A DNA stretch of 54,440 nucleotides from Chloroflexi bacterium bin125 (GCA_002239025.1 MPNM01000019.1:1-54440), one strand, 5' to 3'. Shown: positions 8,615 to 16,965, counted from the first letter of the stretch. Program-made: numbers and translations. The notes: generated by a model not told the origin, from the letters alone.

Positions 8615-9880
8615 GTGAAAACTGTGGGCAAGTCGCACTTGGTCACGTTGGTCATCGGCCTGGTTCTCGGCGCTATCACGCTGGGAGTCGTGCAGGCCGC
8701 GATCAGCGTGACTAGCGAAGTTCGGATCGGAGCCAGGCACGTAGAAGACGGCCGCGTTGAAGTCGGTCTCAGACAGTTGAACAACGATGGGGAGTGGGTC
8801 GACCTCGATATTCCGGCCAACCGCTTCCTGGCCGTAGACGCAGAGGTCGGGCAGTGGCGGTTCAGCAGTCCAATCGAAGTCACGGGGACGATTGAAGAGC
8901 AGCCCGTCGTGGTGATCCCGCCGAGACGACCAGTGATGTGTGTCCTTGGTCACGCACTCCCGCAGGAGGACCGCTTCTGGCAGTGGACGCTGTCTTCAGC
9001 GAATGTGGCTGGGTACCAGTATGGCGTCGACATCCTCCTGTATGGAGGTCGCGACAGCGGCGAGCATGCCAACAACATTCGCGACTGCATCTCGAATGAA
9101 CCAATCACCATTGCGACCTCATTGCCCTACGCCGAGGACCTGGAAGAGGCGCTCGCCGAGGCACAGGCTGCAGGTATCCAGGTCGTGAGTTTCAACTCCG
9201 GCGCAGAGGACGCCGACAGCGTTGGATCGCTCATCCACATTGGGCTCGACGACTTCGCAGGCGGAAGCAAGGCTGGCGACGAGTTCGACGAGGCCGGAGT
9301 CACCGGCGCCCTGATCTGTGTCATTCACGAAGAAGACAACATCGGGCTGCATGACCGTTGCGACGGCGTCGAACAGAGTTACGACGGTGGCGAAGTTGAG
9401 CGGATTTCGGTCGACTTGGCAACTGCGACCGAACTTGGTGAGAGCCACGGTGAGCACACCAGCCCTCAGCACCTACAGGCGCTAATCACAGAGCGCATCG
9501 CAGAGGGCGATGTCGGTGGCATCTTGACCCTCAACCACGATAGTGCGCTTGCCGCCATTTCAGCGATCGAAGAGTCCGAGGCTGAGATTGCAGTCGCCAG
9601 CTTCGGCTTCAGCGACGACCTCGCAGACGCGGTGCGCGATGGCGAGCTACTGTTCATCGTCTGGGACCACCCGGTCGTCCAGGGCTACCTGGCCGTCTCG
9701 GCAATGGCGATGGCCTACACACTTGAGCTAAGCCAGCTCAATGCCGCTGTCTTCCTCAATGGAGCCAAAATCCTGATCGAGCCGACCCTGGCCGACCAGG
9801 AGCGCGCGGCGGAGCTCAAGTCGATGTTCGCCGGTCCGCCGCCCAGTCCGCAGGGCCAGTCCCAGGACTCGGAGGAGTAG
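8615..9880 (+). CDS. Membrane-anchored periplasmic-binding-protein-like (sugar type) protein
   Basis: The open frame begins at 8462, but GTG 8615 is chosen because AGGAG lies 5 bases ahead and the product (421 aa) then starts with a signal or anchor helix (residues about 8-30). A beta-rich module follows, with the pattern ARHVEDGRVEVGLRQ and ending near WRFSSPI, then a type-I periplasmic-binding fold of the ribose/rhizopine kind (from about residue 105). The C-terminus is Pro/Gln rich. There is no lipobox Cys. No transporter permease or ATPase genes adjoin, so it may be a sensor or an orphan binding protein. A strong terminator follows it. Domain calls are by eye; the ligand is unknown. Confidence 0.7.
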   Translation: MKTVGKSHLVTLVIGLVLGAITLGVVQAAISVTSEVRIGARHVEDGRVEVGLRQLNNDGEWVDLDIPANRFLAVDAEVGQWRFSSPIEVTGTIEEQPVVVIPPRRPVMCVLGHALPQEDRFWQWTLSSANVAGYQYGVDILLYGGRDSGEHANNIRDCISNEPITIATSLPYAEDLEEALAEAQAAGIQVVSFNSGAEDADSVGSLIHIGLDDFAGGSKAGDEFDEAGVTGALICVIHEEDNIGLHDRCDGVEQSYDGGEVERISVDLATATELGESHGEHTSPQHLQALITERIAEGDVGGILTLNHDSALAAISAIEESEAEIAVASFGFSDDLADAVRDGELLFIVWDHPVVQGYLAVSAMAMAYTLELSQLNAAVFLNGAKILIEPTLADQERAAELKSMFAGPPPSPQGQSQDSEE

Positions 9881-9911
9881 CGAACACAAACGCGCATCTG
9901 GCGCACATGCG

Positions 9912-9950
9912 AGCGCGGCTGATCAGGTTGATCAGCCGCGCTTTGCTGTT
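9912..9950 (+). terminator. Rho-independent terminator
   Basis: A perfect 14-bp stem, AGCGCGGCTGATCA (9912-9925) pairing with 9929-9942 across a 3-base loop, followed by TTGCTGTT. It lies 31 bases after the binding-protein stop and separates that gene from the reductase downstream. Confidence 0.85.
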
Positions 9951-10001
9951 CAGACTATTGACGATTCAGAGCAAATCCAGCGCAGGACCAGGGGCCTCAA
10001 C

Positions 10002-11000
10002 ATGCGATACATCATCTACGGCGCAGGTGGCATCGGCGGAGGCATCGGAGCGCTACTGACGCGAAGCGGCCGAGAAGTCGTGATGATCGCGCGGGGCGAA
10101 CACCTCTCGGCCATGCGCGAACGAGGACTGCTGGTCCGGCAGCCTGGGCGCACCGAGACGGTTGAGGTCGCGACGGCGTCGCACCCGAGCGAAATCGACT
10201 TCCGTGATGACGACGTCGTCTTGATGACCATGAAGGGCCAGGACACCTCGAACGCCCTTGACGATCTGGAGCGTTGCGCCGGCCCCGAGATTCCCATCAT
10301 TTGCGGACAGAACGGCGTTGGAAATGAGCGCACGGCAGCGCGAAGATTCTTGAACGTCTACGGCATGCTGGTCGTGATGCCGGCGACGTTCCTGATCGCC
10401 GGCGAAGTCGCGCTGTTTGGCGAGCCGAAACCGGGACTGCTCGACAGCGGCCGATTCCCTCATGGGATCGACCCGACCATCACACAGGTCTGCGCCGACC
10501 TGTCGGCGGCGAGCTTCAACGCCCAGCCCGATGAGAAAATCATGAGGCTCAAGTACGGCAAACTGCTCGACAATCTGGGCAACGCCGTGGGAGCGCTCTG
10601 CGGCGAAACAGCGTTGCGGTCCGCGAGCGATGATGTGCGAGCGTTTATTCGTCGGATGCGAGATGAAGCGGTCGCGTGCTACGAGGCTGCCGGAATCGAC
10701 TACGCCTCTCGGTCTGAGATCGGTGAGCGTCGGGCTGCGACGTTCAGCGCTGGCGAGATTCCCGGCGTCGAACGGGGCGGCAGCTCGACCTGGCAATCCT
10801 TCCGTCGCGGGCTATCCGGCATCGAGACTGATTGGCTCAACGGCGAGATCGTGTTGATCGGACTCGAACATGGTGTGCCGACGCCGGCCAACCGAGCCCT
10901 GCAACTGATGGCCAAGCGCACACACCGAGCGGGCCTGCGAGACGGCGCAGTGCCAATCGAGGACATCGTGGCGCTCGAACACGCGCTCAAGTCTTCGTAG
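10002..11000 (+). CDS. Ketopantoate reductase family protein (ApbA/PanE-like)
   Basis: A 332-residue NADP-dependent reductase. The N-terminal Rossmann motif is GAGGIGGGIG (residues 7-16). QNGVGNE (103-109) is the conserved family block, and the KYGKLLDN segment (184-191) holds the lysine expected at the active site of the helical C-terminal domain. PanE reduces 2-dehydropantoate to pantoate for coenzyme A, but many homologues outside pan operons act on other 2-oxo acids, and no pan gene is near. Start ATG 10002 has AGGGG about 8 bases upstream. The gene is convergent with the deacylase gene, whose stop is 8 bases away. Confidence 0.85.
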   Translation: MRYIIYGAGGIGGGIGALLTRSGREVVMIARGEHLSAMRERGLLVRQPGRTETVEVATASHPSEIDFRDDDVVLMTMKGQDTSNALDDLERCAGPEIPIICGQNGVGNERTAARRFLNVYGMLVVMPATFLIAGEVALFGEPKPGLLDSGRFPHGIDPTITQVCADLSAASFNAQPDEKIMRLKYGKLLDNLGNAVGALCGETALRSASDDVRAFIRRMRDEAVACYEAAGIDYASRSEIGERRAATFSAGEIPGVERGGSSTWQSFRRGLSGIETDWLNGEIVLIGLEHGVPTPANRALQLMAKRTHRAGLRDGAVPIEDIVALEHALKSS

Positions 11001-11008
11001 ACGGCGGC

Positions 11009-11524
11009 TCACCCGCTAGTCGTAGGTGGCGGCTCGCCCGCCAGGCCCTCGACGACCCGAGCATTCGGGATTCTTCCTAGGTCATCGGCCTTGATCCCGA
11101 CTTTCAGTGAGCGACTGCCGCCGCCCAGCCACATCACGTCCCCGCCGGTGATTCGCGAGTCGATCAGGATGGGAATCTCGTCGGGAAGGTCGAACGGCGT
11201 CACCCCGCCGGACATCATGCCCGTTACCGCTTCCGTCTCTTCCAAGGACGCGAACGAGCACTTGCGCACGCCCATTTCCTTGCGCACTGTGCGATTCACA
11301 TCCAACCTCGTGTTCGCCAACACGAGGCAAGCGGCATACGTCTTCGGCTCCTTCTTGGAGGCCACGAGAATCGTATTGACCGACGCCTCTGGCGCGATTC
11401 CAAAGACCTCACAAAACACCGCGGTGTCCGCCTGATCCGGTCGGCAGACGATGCTCTCATAGGCAATCTCGCAATCGGCGAGAAACTGGCGAACGCGGGC
11501 CTCGATTTGCGCGGGTTCGATCAT
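11009..11524 (-). CDS. YbaK/aminoacyl-tRNA deacylase domain protein
   Basis: A 171-residue single-domain protein of the YbaK/ProX/EbsC family, relatives of the prolyl-tRNA synthetase editing domain that hydrolyse mischarged tRNAs. The central segment LVLANTRLDVNRTVRKEMG with the later GGVTPFDLP and GGGSRSLKV fits the family. Start ATG 11524 is chosen over a non-ATG codon 30 bases earlier because CGGAG lies 7 bases upstream. It is divergent from the peptide-binding protein gene, with 117 bases between them. Which mischarged tRNA it clears cannot be told from the sequence. Confidence 0.82.
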   Translation of the reverse strand: MIEPAQIEARVRQFLADCEIAYESIVCRPDQADTAVFCEVFGIAPEASVNTILVASKKEPKTYAACLVLANTRLDVNRTVRKEMGVRKCSFASLEETEAVTGMMSGGVTPFDLPDEIPILIDSRITGGDVMWLGGGSRSLKVGIKADDLGRIPNARVVEGLAGEPPPTTSG

Positions 11525-11641
11525 TCGGCAACTCCGGGACACTTTGAACGGCAAAGCGCTATATTACGTGGAATCGAATGACAGGGGCTGCGGAAGCCTT
11601 CCCGCTGGCGTCCCAGCATTCAGCGCACAGAGGAGCGAACA

Positions 11642-13606
11642 ATGGCAGAACGCAATTACTGGAAACGGATGCAACGCAAGCGACTGAGTCGCCGGTCGCT
11701 GATGACGGCTTCGGCGCGAGCGGGCGTCGGCGCTGCGGGTCTGGCGCTGGTTGGTTGTGGTGACGACGATGATGATGGTCAGCAGGCCGCCGCACAGGCG
11801 CAGCCCCAGCCGCAACCCGAACAGGCAGAGGCCCAGCAGCAGGCGCAGCAGACCGCTACGCAGCAGGCGGCTACTCAGCAAGAAGCTGCCGACGAGCAGG
11901 CCGTCGCCCTGCTTCCCGGCCAGTTGACCGCCGAAGAAGAGGCAATGTCACTCACCGCCGAGGAAGAGTGGCGGCTGCGCTACCACTGGTCCAAGCTGCA
12001 AAACCTGCCCGGTCAGGCCGACGGACCGAAACACGGCGGCACCTGGCGGCTCGCTCACGCAGCACCGGCGAACTGGAACGTGCTGGGACCCAACGCCAGC
12101 CTCATGGCCGCCTTCGCACCCATGTTCTATAGCCAGCTCGTCGTCTTCCCGATGGACGACTACGCCAACGCTCACTACTACCTGAACGAGGGCGACCTGG
12201 CAGCCGGCTGGGAAGTGCCCGAACCGACCACGGTCGTGTTCCAGCTTCAAGACGGCATCACCTGGCAGGACAAGCCGCCGGTCAACGGTCGCGCGATGAC
12301 CGCCGAAGACGTGAAGATTGCATATGACGCGCTGCGCGAGGATGGCCGTGTTCAAGCGTCCTCATACACCGCCGTCAACACGATCGACCACGACAACGCC
12401 AGCAACACCGTCCGCTTCAACCTGGACGAGCCCGCGGCGTACCTGCTGAACAACATGATGAACCCGTTCCACACCGTCGTGGCGCCGGAGTTCGTCGAGG
12501 AACCGAGCTTGCTGGACTTGGCCGAGAACACCGTCGGCACGGGTCCCTTCCAGCTCGACAGCGCGACCACCGGTTCCGAATGGCGCGGTAGCAAGCACCC
12601 TGAGTACCACAAGCTCGACCCGCGCACCGGGCTCCAGCTTCCCTACATCGACAACATTCACGGCCTCGATTTCGTCGGCCAGCGTGAATCCGAGTGGGCC
12701 GCCTGGGAAACCGGCGAAACCGACTGGATTCGCCTGCAGGACATTACCGAGTACGAGCGTGCGATTGAGCAGCACCCCGAGATGGTTGTCCAGGTCACCG
12801 CGCCGCCGCCCGGCTGGCAGCCGCACATGACCTTCAAGGACCTGACCGCCGAGCCGTTCAACGACCCGCGCGTTCGCCAGGCGCTGTCGCTTGGTATGGA
12901 CCGCGACGAGCAGGCTGCGGGCGTCTACTACGGCCTCGCCGCCGGCGGCTACGGTCAGAACTGGACCTTCTTCAAGGACGACAAGTCGCCGTGGGGCTTC
13001 CGCGAGTGGCCCTGGACTTTCGAAGAGCTGGGAGACTTCCACGTCTTCAACGCCGCCGAGGGCAAGCGATTGCTCGATGCGGCCGGTTACAACGAGGACA
13101 ACCCACTCACCTTCGACGCGGCCTTCCACACGGTCCCGGGCTTCTACCTCGACCACTTCCTGCTGGTCGTCGACCAGTGGAACCGCAACCTGGGCGCCAA
13201 CGTCACCCACGAGCAGATCGAGTGGGAATCCTGGCTGGCCCTCCTCTTCACCAAGGAGTACAGCGGCACCCTGTTCACCTGGCTCGTTGGCAGTGAGATG
13301 GACGCCGATGGCTTGGCGTATGGCCGGATGCACTCCGAGAGCCCAGGCAACATCTACGGCATCAACGACCCCGACGTCGACCAGTGGGCTGTCGAACAGC
13401 GCCAGGAACTCGATGTCGAGAAGCGCTCCGAGATTCTCGAGAAGATCCGCGTTCGCGAGCTCGAGAACATGTGGCGCATCTTCTGCGTCAACCCGTACCG
13501 CATGGCTGCGCGTCGTGAGTACCTGTTCGGTCAGATGGACACGTACAACGCGTGGAACCCGGGCTGGGGCGCCACCAACACCGAGAGAATCTGGAAGAAC
13601 CTGTAG
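11642..13606 (+). CDS. Peptide/nickel ABC transporter substrate-binding lipoprotein (SBP family 5), Tat-type signal
   Basis: A 654-residue extracytoplasmic solute-binding protein. The N-terminus has SRRSLM (residues 16-21), resembling a twin-arginine motif, then a hydrophobic stretch and a lipobox LVGC with Cys39. This predicts a folded, Tat-exported lipoprotein. A run of five Asp and a Gln/Ala-rich linker (about 46-90) precede the binding domain, which shows family-5 signatures such as NGRAMTAEDVKIAYD and FNDPRVRQALSLGMDR. AGGAG 6 bases before ATG supports the start. Two permease genes follow after a hairpin; the ATPases are not here. The substrate is unassigned (oligopeptide-type). Confidence 0.9.
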   Translation: MAERNYWKRMQRKRLSRRSLMTASARAGVGAAGLALVGCGDDDDDGQQAAAQAQPQPQPEQAEAQQQAQQTATQQAATQQEAADEQAVALLPGQLTAEEEAMSLTAEEEWRLRYHWSKLQNLPGQADGPKHGGTWRLAHAAPANWNVLGPNASLMAAFAPMFYSQLVVFPMDDYANAHYYLNEGDLAAGWEVPEPTTVVFQLQDGITWQDKPPVNGRAMTAEDVKIAYDALREDGRVQASSYTAVNTIDHDNASNTVRFNLDEPAAYLLNNMMNPFHTVVAPEFVEEPSLLDLAENTVGTGPFQLDSATTGSEWRGSKHPEYHKLDPRTGLQLPYIDNIHGLDFVGQRESEWAAWETGETDWIRLQDITEYERAIEQHPEMVVQVTAPPPGWQPHMTFKDLTAEPFNDPRVRQALSLGMDRDEQAAGVYYGLAAGGYGQNWTFFKDDKSPWGFREWPWTFEELGDFHVFNAAEGKRLLDAAGYNEDNPLTFDAAFHTVPGFYLDHFLLVVDQWNRNLGANVTHEQIEWESWLALLFTKEYSGTLFTWLVGSEMDADGLAYGRMHSESPGNIYGINDPDVDQWAVEQRQELDVEKRSEILEKIRVRELENMWRIFCVNPYRMAARREYLFGQMDTYNAWNPGWGATNTERIWKNL

Positions 13607-13620
13607 TTCCAGAACATCAG

Positions 13621-13647
13621 CCTGCTCAGAGACCTTATCTGAGCAGG
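13621..13647 (+). terminator. Intercistronic hairpin between binding-protein and permease genes
   Basis: A perfect 10-bp stem, CCTGCTCAGA (13621-13630) with TCTGAGCAGG (13638-13647), and a 7-base loop. No clear T-run follows. Its place after a highly expressed binding-protein gene suggests partial termination or mRNA-end protection that keeps permease levels lower. Confidence 0.7.
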
Positions 13648-13681
13648 CGTCTCTCTGAGTGGCGAAGCTGCGGAGGATGCG

Positions 13682-14644
13682 ATGACCGGCTATATCATCC
13701 GCCGGATTATCGGAGCGATGGTTGTGCTCCTCATGTTGTCGTTCATCGTGTTCATGCTCGTGAATGCGGTGCCCGGGAACACGCTCACGCGATTGCTCAA
13801 TCAGAGTCCGCAAGGCGCCAACTTGACGCCTGCCCAGATTGAGCAGTACGAGATTGATCTTGGCCTGGACAAGCCGGTGCTCGAACGCTACGGCGAGTGG
13901 CTCTGGAACGCCTTCAACGGAGACCTGGGCAAGTCGTTTGCTACCAGCTTGCCCGTTTGGGGAGAGATTCAGGATCGGCTTCCCAGGAGTGTTCAGCTCG
14001 TTGTCATGGCGACGCTGATTTCCTCATTGATCGCGATTCCGATTGGAGTGTTCTCTGCCATTCGGCAGGGAGGGATTGGCGACTATGTCTCTCGGGTGTT
14101 TGCCATCCTGGGCCTCGCCGTACCCAATTTCTTCTTGGCGGTCCTGGTCGTAACGTTCGGCGCTGCCTGGCTTGGAGTGTCGCTATCCACGATAGATCCG
14201 CCGTACATCTGGGACGGAGTGGGTAGGAATCTGGAAGGTCTGATCGCTCCTGCGTTGGTCCTGTCGGCGTCCCTGATGGCCACCGTGATGAGGATGCAGC
14301 GGTCAACCGTACTCGAAGTCGTCAACGAAGACTACGTGCGAACGGCCCGCGCCAAGGGCCTGGCCGAGCGCGCGATTATCTTGCGTCACGTGATTCGCAA
14401 CTCTCTGATTCCCGTGATCACCATCTTCGCCAATCAGTTCGCCTTCCTGATCAGCGGTGCCGTCATCGTCGAGTTCATCTTCCGCATCGACGGCATCGGC
14501 GCGCTGGCAGTCCGAGCGATTCGGCAGGTCGACTTCACACTCGTCCTGGGCATCTCACTCGTCGTTGGCTTCGGCGTCGTCTTCATCAACATCCTCGTGG
14601 ACCTGAGCTATGCCTGGCTCGATCCACGAATTCGGTACTCGTAG
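13682..14644 (+). CDS. ABC transporter permease, DppB/OppB type
   Basis: A 320-residue integral membrane protein. It has an N-terminal helix beginning GYIIRRIIGAMVV, a short extracytoplasmic domain and a C-terminal permease core of about five helices. The EAA loop for ATPase contact reads NEDYVRTARAKGL (about residues 216-228), and the C-terminus DPRIRYS is typical of OppB proteins. GGAGG lies 5 bases before the ATG. It forms a heterodimeric channel with the product of the next gene, fed by the binding protein upstream. The two ATPases needed for transport must be encoded elsewhere. Confidence 0.93.
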   Translation: MTGYIIRRIIGAMVVLLMLSFIVFMLVNAVPGNTLTRLLNQSPQGANLTPAQIEQYEIDLGLDKPVLERYGEWLWNAFNGDLGKSFATSLPVWGEIQDRLPRSVQLVVMATLISSLIAIPIGVFSAIRQGGIGDYVSRVFAILGLAVPNFFLAVLVVTFGAAWLGVSLSTIDPPYIWDGVGRNLEGLIAPALVLSASLMATVMRMQRSTVLEVVNEDYVRTARAKGLAERAIILRHVIRNSLIPVITIFANQFAFLISGAVIVEFIFRIDGIGALAVRAIRQVDFTLVLGISLVVGFGVVFINILVDLSYAWLDPRIRYS

Positions 14645-14662
14645 GGAGGAGGGAACGCTCAC

Positions 14663-15628
14663 ATGTCAAGCATTAGCGAAACTGCCGACACTACCGAAAC
14701 CACCCTCAACCTACATCTGCCCGACACGCGGCCGTGGTGGCAGGTCTGGGCCCGTCACGCCCGCAACAAGCCGCTGGGCGCAATCGGCGCAGTCTTCATT
14801 CTGATCCTGGTAGTAGCCGCCGTCTTCGGTCAGGACATTAGCATCGGCGGATCTACGATCGTTCCCGGCTTCTCGCCCTATCCGGCCAGCGAAACCGACA
14901 TCATTAACAAGCTGGCCGCGCCATCCTGGCCCGGACACATCGCCGGAACAGACTCGCTCGGTCGCGACCTGTTCAGTCGCATCATCTTCGGAGCCCGTCC
15001 GGCAATCGTGATCGGCATCGTCGCGACGGGCTTGGGGATTCTCGGTGGGATGGTGATCGGCATGACTTCGGCTTATGCCGGGGGAGTGACCGACCTCCTC
15101 TTGCAGCGCATCTCTGACGCCTTCCAGGCGCTGCCTCCGCTCCTGCTGATGATGACCCTGGTCACGGTGTTGACTCCGAGTATGACTACGGTGATTCTCG
15201 TGATCGTGATTTTCTTGATACCCGGGACTCAGCGTGTCGTGCGCGGCACTGTGTTCTCGACGCTGGAGAACACGTACATCGAGGCGGCCAGAACGATTGG
15301 CGCGGGACCGTTCAGGATTATCACCTTCCACATCTTGCCCAACATCATGGCTCCGATTCTGGTTATCGCCTCGGTGACGATCGGAGGGACGATTCTCGCT
15401 GAGGCTGCGCTGTCCTTCCTGGGCCTGGGCGCAAACTCAGCTCAGAATCCGACCTGGGGATTCATCCTCTTTGAGGCGACCCAGCGCGGCAATCTCGACC
15501 GCTGGCCATGGCTCGCGATTACGCCGGGCGCCGCAATCACGTTGATTGTGCTGGCCTTCAACCTCCTCGGCGACGCGCTCCGCGATGTCCTTGATCCGCG
15601 ACTTCGGGGAACCGGAGCGGGAGCCTGA
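14663..15628 (+). CDS. ABC transporter permease, DppC/OppC type
   Basis: A 321-residue integral membrane protein. Its N-terminal cytoplasmic segment is followed by the first helix (about 38-56), an extracytoplasmic stretch and the family signature GTDSLGRDLFSRI at the start of the permease core. The EAA motif is EAARTIGAG. The C-terminus FNLLGDALRDVLDPRLRG is standard for OppC. GGAGGAGGG lies upstream of the ATG. It is the partner of the preceding permease and the last gene of the cassette. Its extracytoplasmic loop has ordinary length, in contrast to the OppC-type protein at 28204-29370. Confidence 0.93.
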   Translation: MSSISETADTTETTLNLHLPDTRPWWQVWARHARNKPLGAIGAVFILILVVAAVFGQDISIGGSTIVPGFSPYPASETDIINKLAAPSWPGHIAGTDSLGRDLFSRIIFGARPAIVIGIVATGLGILGGMVIGMTSAYAGGVTDLLLQRISDAFQALPPLLLMMTLVTVLTPSMTTVILVIVIFLIPGTQRVVRGTVFSTLENTYIEAARTIGAGPFRIITFHILPNIMAPILVIASVTIGGTILAEAALSFLGLGANSAQNPTWGFILFEATQRGNLDRWPWLAITPGAAITLIVLAFNLLGDALRDVLDPRLRGTGAGA

Positions 15629-15636
15629 TTTCTTCG

Positions 15637-15665
15637 GGAACCTTTTGCGACCTGCCGTCGTCTTA
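15637..15665 (+). promoter_or_regulatory. ECF-sigma-type promoter
   Basis: GGAACC (15637-15642), a 16-base spacer and CGTCTTA (15659-15665) match the general pattern of extracytoplasmic-function sigma promoters (GGAAC, N16, GTC/CGTC). It begins 8 bases after the permease stop and is followed by the hairpin series and terminator. The hairpin CCGTCGTC-tta-GATGACGG (15655-15673, one G-T pair) overlaps the -10 region. No ECF sigma gene is in the window. Confidence 0.5.
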
Positions 15666-15671
15666 GATGAC

Positions 15672-15818
15672 GGAGGGTCAGTGAGGTCAGACGGTAGAAA
15701 CTGTCACCCCGCCCGCCCGCCGATGTCCGCATGTGAGACATCGGTTGTCTCTCCGACTGGCCACCCTCCAGTTGCCTGTGTCGCGCCCCCGCCCAACCCG
15801 GCGGGGGCGCTTCCTTTT
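15672..15818 (+). ncRNA. Candidate structured small RNA
   Basis: Between the ECF-like promoter and a strong terminator lie hairpins in series: GACGGT-agaa-ACTGTC (15690-15705, one wobble pair), CCGATGTC/GACATCGG (15720-15744) and ACTGG/CCAGT (15756-15772), then the terminator stem 15783-15810. The frames here show no protein-like composition. A transcript of about 145 nt is predicted. It does not look like tmRNA, RNase P or SRP RNA. A 3' UTR of the permease operon is the main alternative. Confidence 0.4.
15783..15818 (+). terminator. Rho-independent terminator
   Basis: An 11-bp perfect GC stem, GCGCCCCCGCC (15783-15793) with GGCGGGGGCGC (15800-15810), a 6-base loop, then TTCCTTTT. It ends either the permease operon or the candidate small RNA. 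Confidence 0.85.
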
Positions 15819-15867
15819 GCCCTGCAATCCCTGTCAACCGGCCGGTGTTCGCACAAATCCCCTCTGG

Positions 15868-15986
15868 TCCCCTCTCCCTTTGGGAGAGGGTTAGGGTGAG
15901 GGCCGGCACGTGGCAGGCGTGCGACTAAACGCCAGACAGTGGTACTCGGGCACCTTCACCCCGGCCCTCTCCCAAAGGGAGAGGGA
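15868..15986. repeat. Paired-arm palindromic repeat, family B
   Basis: Two inverted hairpin arms: CCCTCTCCC-ttt-GGGAGAGGG (15870-15890), followed by TTAGGGTGAGGGCCGG, and, about 70 bases on, CCTTCACCCCGGCC leading into CCCTCTCCC-aaa-GGGAGAGGG (15965-15985). The arms are near reverse complements over about 35 bases, giving a MITE- or REP-like element. It fills the end of the 401-base gap between the convergent permease and HdrB-like genes. Apart from the promoter, hairpins and this repeat, nothing else is seen in 15629-16029. Confidence 0.75.
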
Positions 15987-16029
15987 GTCACTTCCACTTC
16001 AACAGGGGAGGCTCAAGAGCGAACTCGAC

Positions 16030-16908
16030 TTACACGCCGAGCTTGTTGAGCAGGTTTCGCGTATCCACGACGTGCCGCGTCAGACCCAGCTTCTCAGGGT
16101 CGATGCCCATCGCCAGTCCCATTAGCTGCGGGACGTGCAGGATTGGCAGGTTGAGGCTGCGGTCAATGACCTTTGCGGCGTCCGGTTGCTGAGCGTCGAG
16201 GTTGAGGTGGCAGAGCGGGCACGGCGTGACGAGAGCATCCGCACCCTTCGACTGCGCCTCATCCAGGTGCGAGCCGGCCATGGTCAGCGAGTTCTTCTTG
16301 TTTGTGGTCAGGATCGGGAATCCGCAACACTTGGTCATGCCATCGTAGGTGACGGTCGTCGCGCCGAGGATGTCAATCAACTGCTCCAGGCTGTCACGGC
16401 GGGTGGGATGCGCATCGAAGTCAAGCGTGCGCTCCGGTCGGACGATGTAGCAGCCGTAGAACGGACCGAGATTAAGTTCTTCCAGCGGTCGCTTGATCAT
16501 CGAGTTGATCTTGTCGATCCCAACATCCTCAAGCAGGATCCAAAGGAGGTGTCGCGGGTCGGCGGAGCCTCGGTACTCGATGCCCTCCGGCGCGAGGTGA
16601 TGGTTAATGCGGATGCGGTAGTCGACATCGCGCAGTTTCTCAGCCGCGAGGCGGTGAACGCCGACGCAGGTGGAGCAGATGTCCATCAGCGGCAGATCCA
16701 TCTGCTCGGACATCGCCATGGTGCGGGCGTTAAGCACGTCCTGCAGGTACGGCTCACCGTCAGAGATGATGCCGGCGCCGGTGCAGGCGGCGGCTTCCAA
16801 CTCGACCAGGTCCATGCCGAGATGCTCGGCGACGGCCAGCGTCGAGGTGTACAGCTCGGGGGCTGCTCCGCGCGCTACACAGCCGGGCCAGAATGCGTAC
16901 TTGCTCAT
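16030..16908 (-). CDS. HdrB-like CCG-domain subunit of succinate dehydrogenase/fumarate reductase (SdhE-like)
   Basis: A 292-residue protein with two cysteine-rich CCG-type modules, as in heterodisulfide reductase subunit B and the third subunit of class-E succinate:quinone reductases. Module two is complete: Cys153, Cys194-Cys195 (CCGFP), Cys230 and Cys233. Module one has Cys10, Cys42, Cys78 and Cys81, but the second Cys of its CC pair is Thr43, so it is degenerate. It lacks obvious transmembrane helices, so it would be a peripheral subunit linking SdhB to the quinone pool. It is the last gene of sdhA-sdhB-hdrB, 57 bases after sdhB. GGGGAG lies 11 bases before the ATG. Confidence 0.88.
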   Translation of the reverse strand: MSKYAFWPGCVARGAAPELYTSTLAVAEHLGMDLVELEAAACTGAGIISDGEPYLQDVLNARTMAMSEQMDLPLMDICSTCVGVHRLAAEKLRDVDYRIRINHHLAPEGIEYRGSADPRHLLWILLEDVGIDKINSMIKRPLEELNLGPFYGCYIVRPERTLDFDAHPTRRDSLEQLIDILGATTVTYDGMTKCCGFPILTTNKKNSLTMAGSHLDEAQSKGADALVTPCPLCHLNLDAQQPDAAKVIDRSLNLPILHVPQLMGLAMGIDPEKLGLTRHVVDTRNLLNKLGV

Positions 16909-16965
16909 GATGTTCGATACTCCCCGCTCTTCGGTCCCGTGCTGCGATTGCTGACTTCGTGAGGC

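Noticed and set aside
10002-11000. Firm assignment as PanE in pantothenate synthesis
   Set aside because: Family motifs fit, but no pan genes are near and many homologues have other 2-oxo acid substrates.
11560-11565. Sigma-70 promoter with TATATT before the peptide-binding protein gene
   Set aside because: No -35 box at a workable distance; the nearest TTGAAC is only 10 bases away.
12362-13813. 483-codon frame antisense to the peptide-binding protein gene
   Set aside because: It is a mirror frame caused by GC-rich codon bias; the plus-strand gene has clear family motifs and a ribosome site.
15672-15818. 6S RNA, SRP RNA or tmRNA
   Set aside because: The serial short hairpins do not form the long rod of 6S RNA or SRP RNA, and there is no tRNA-like end for tmRNA.
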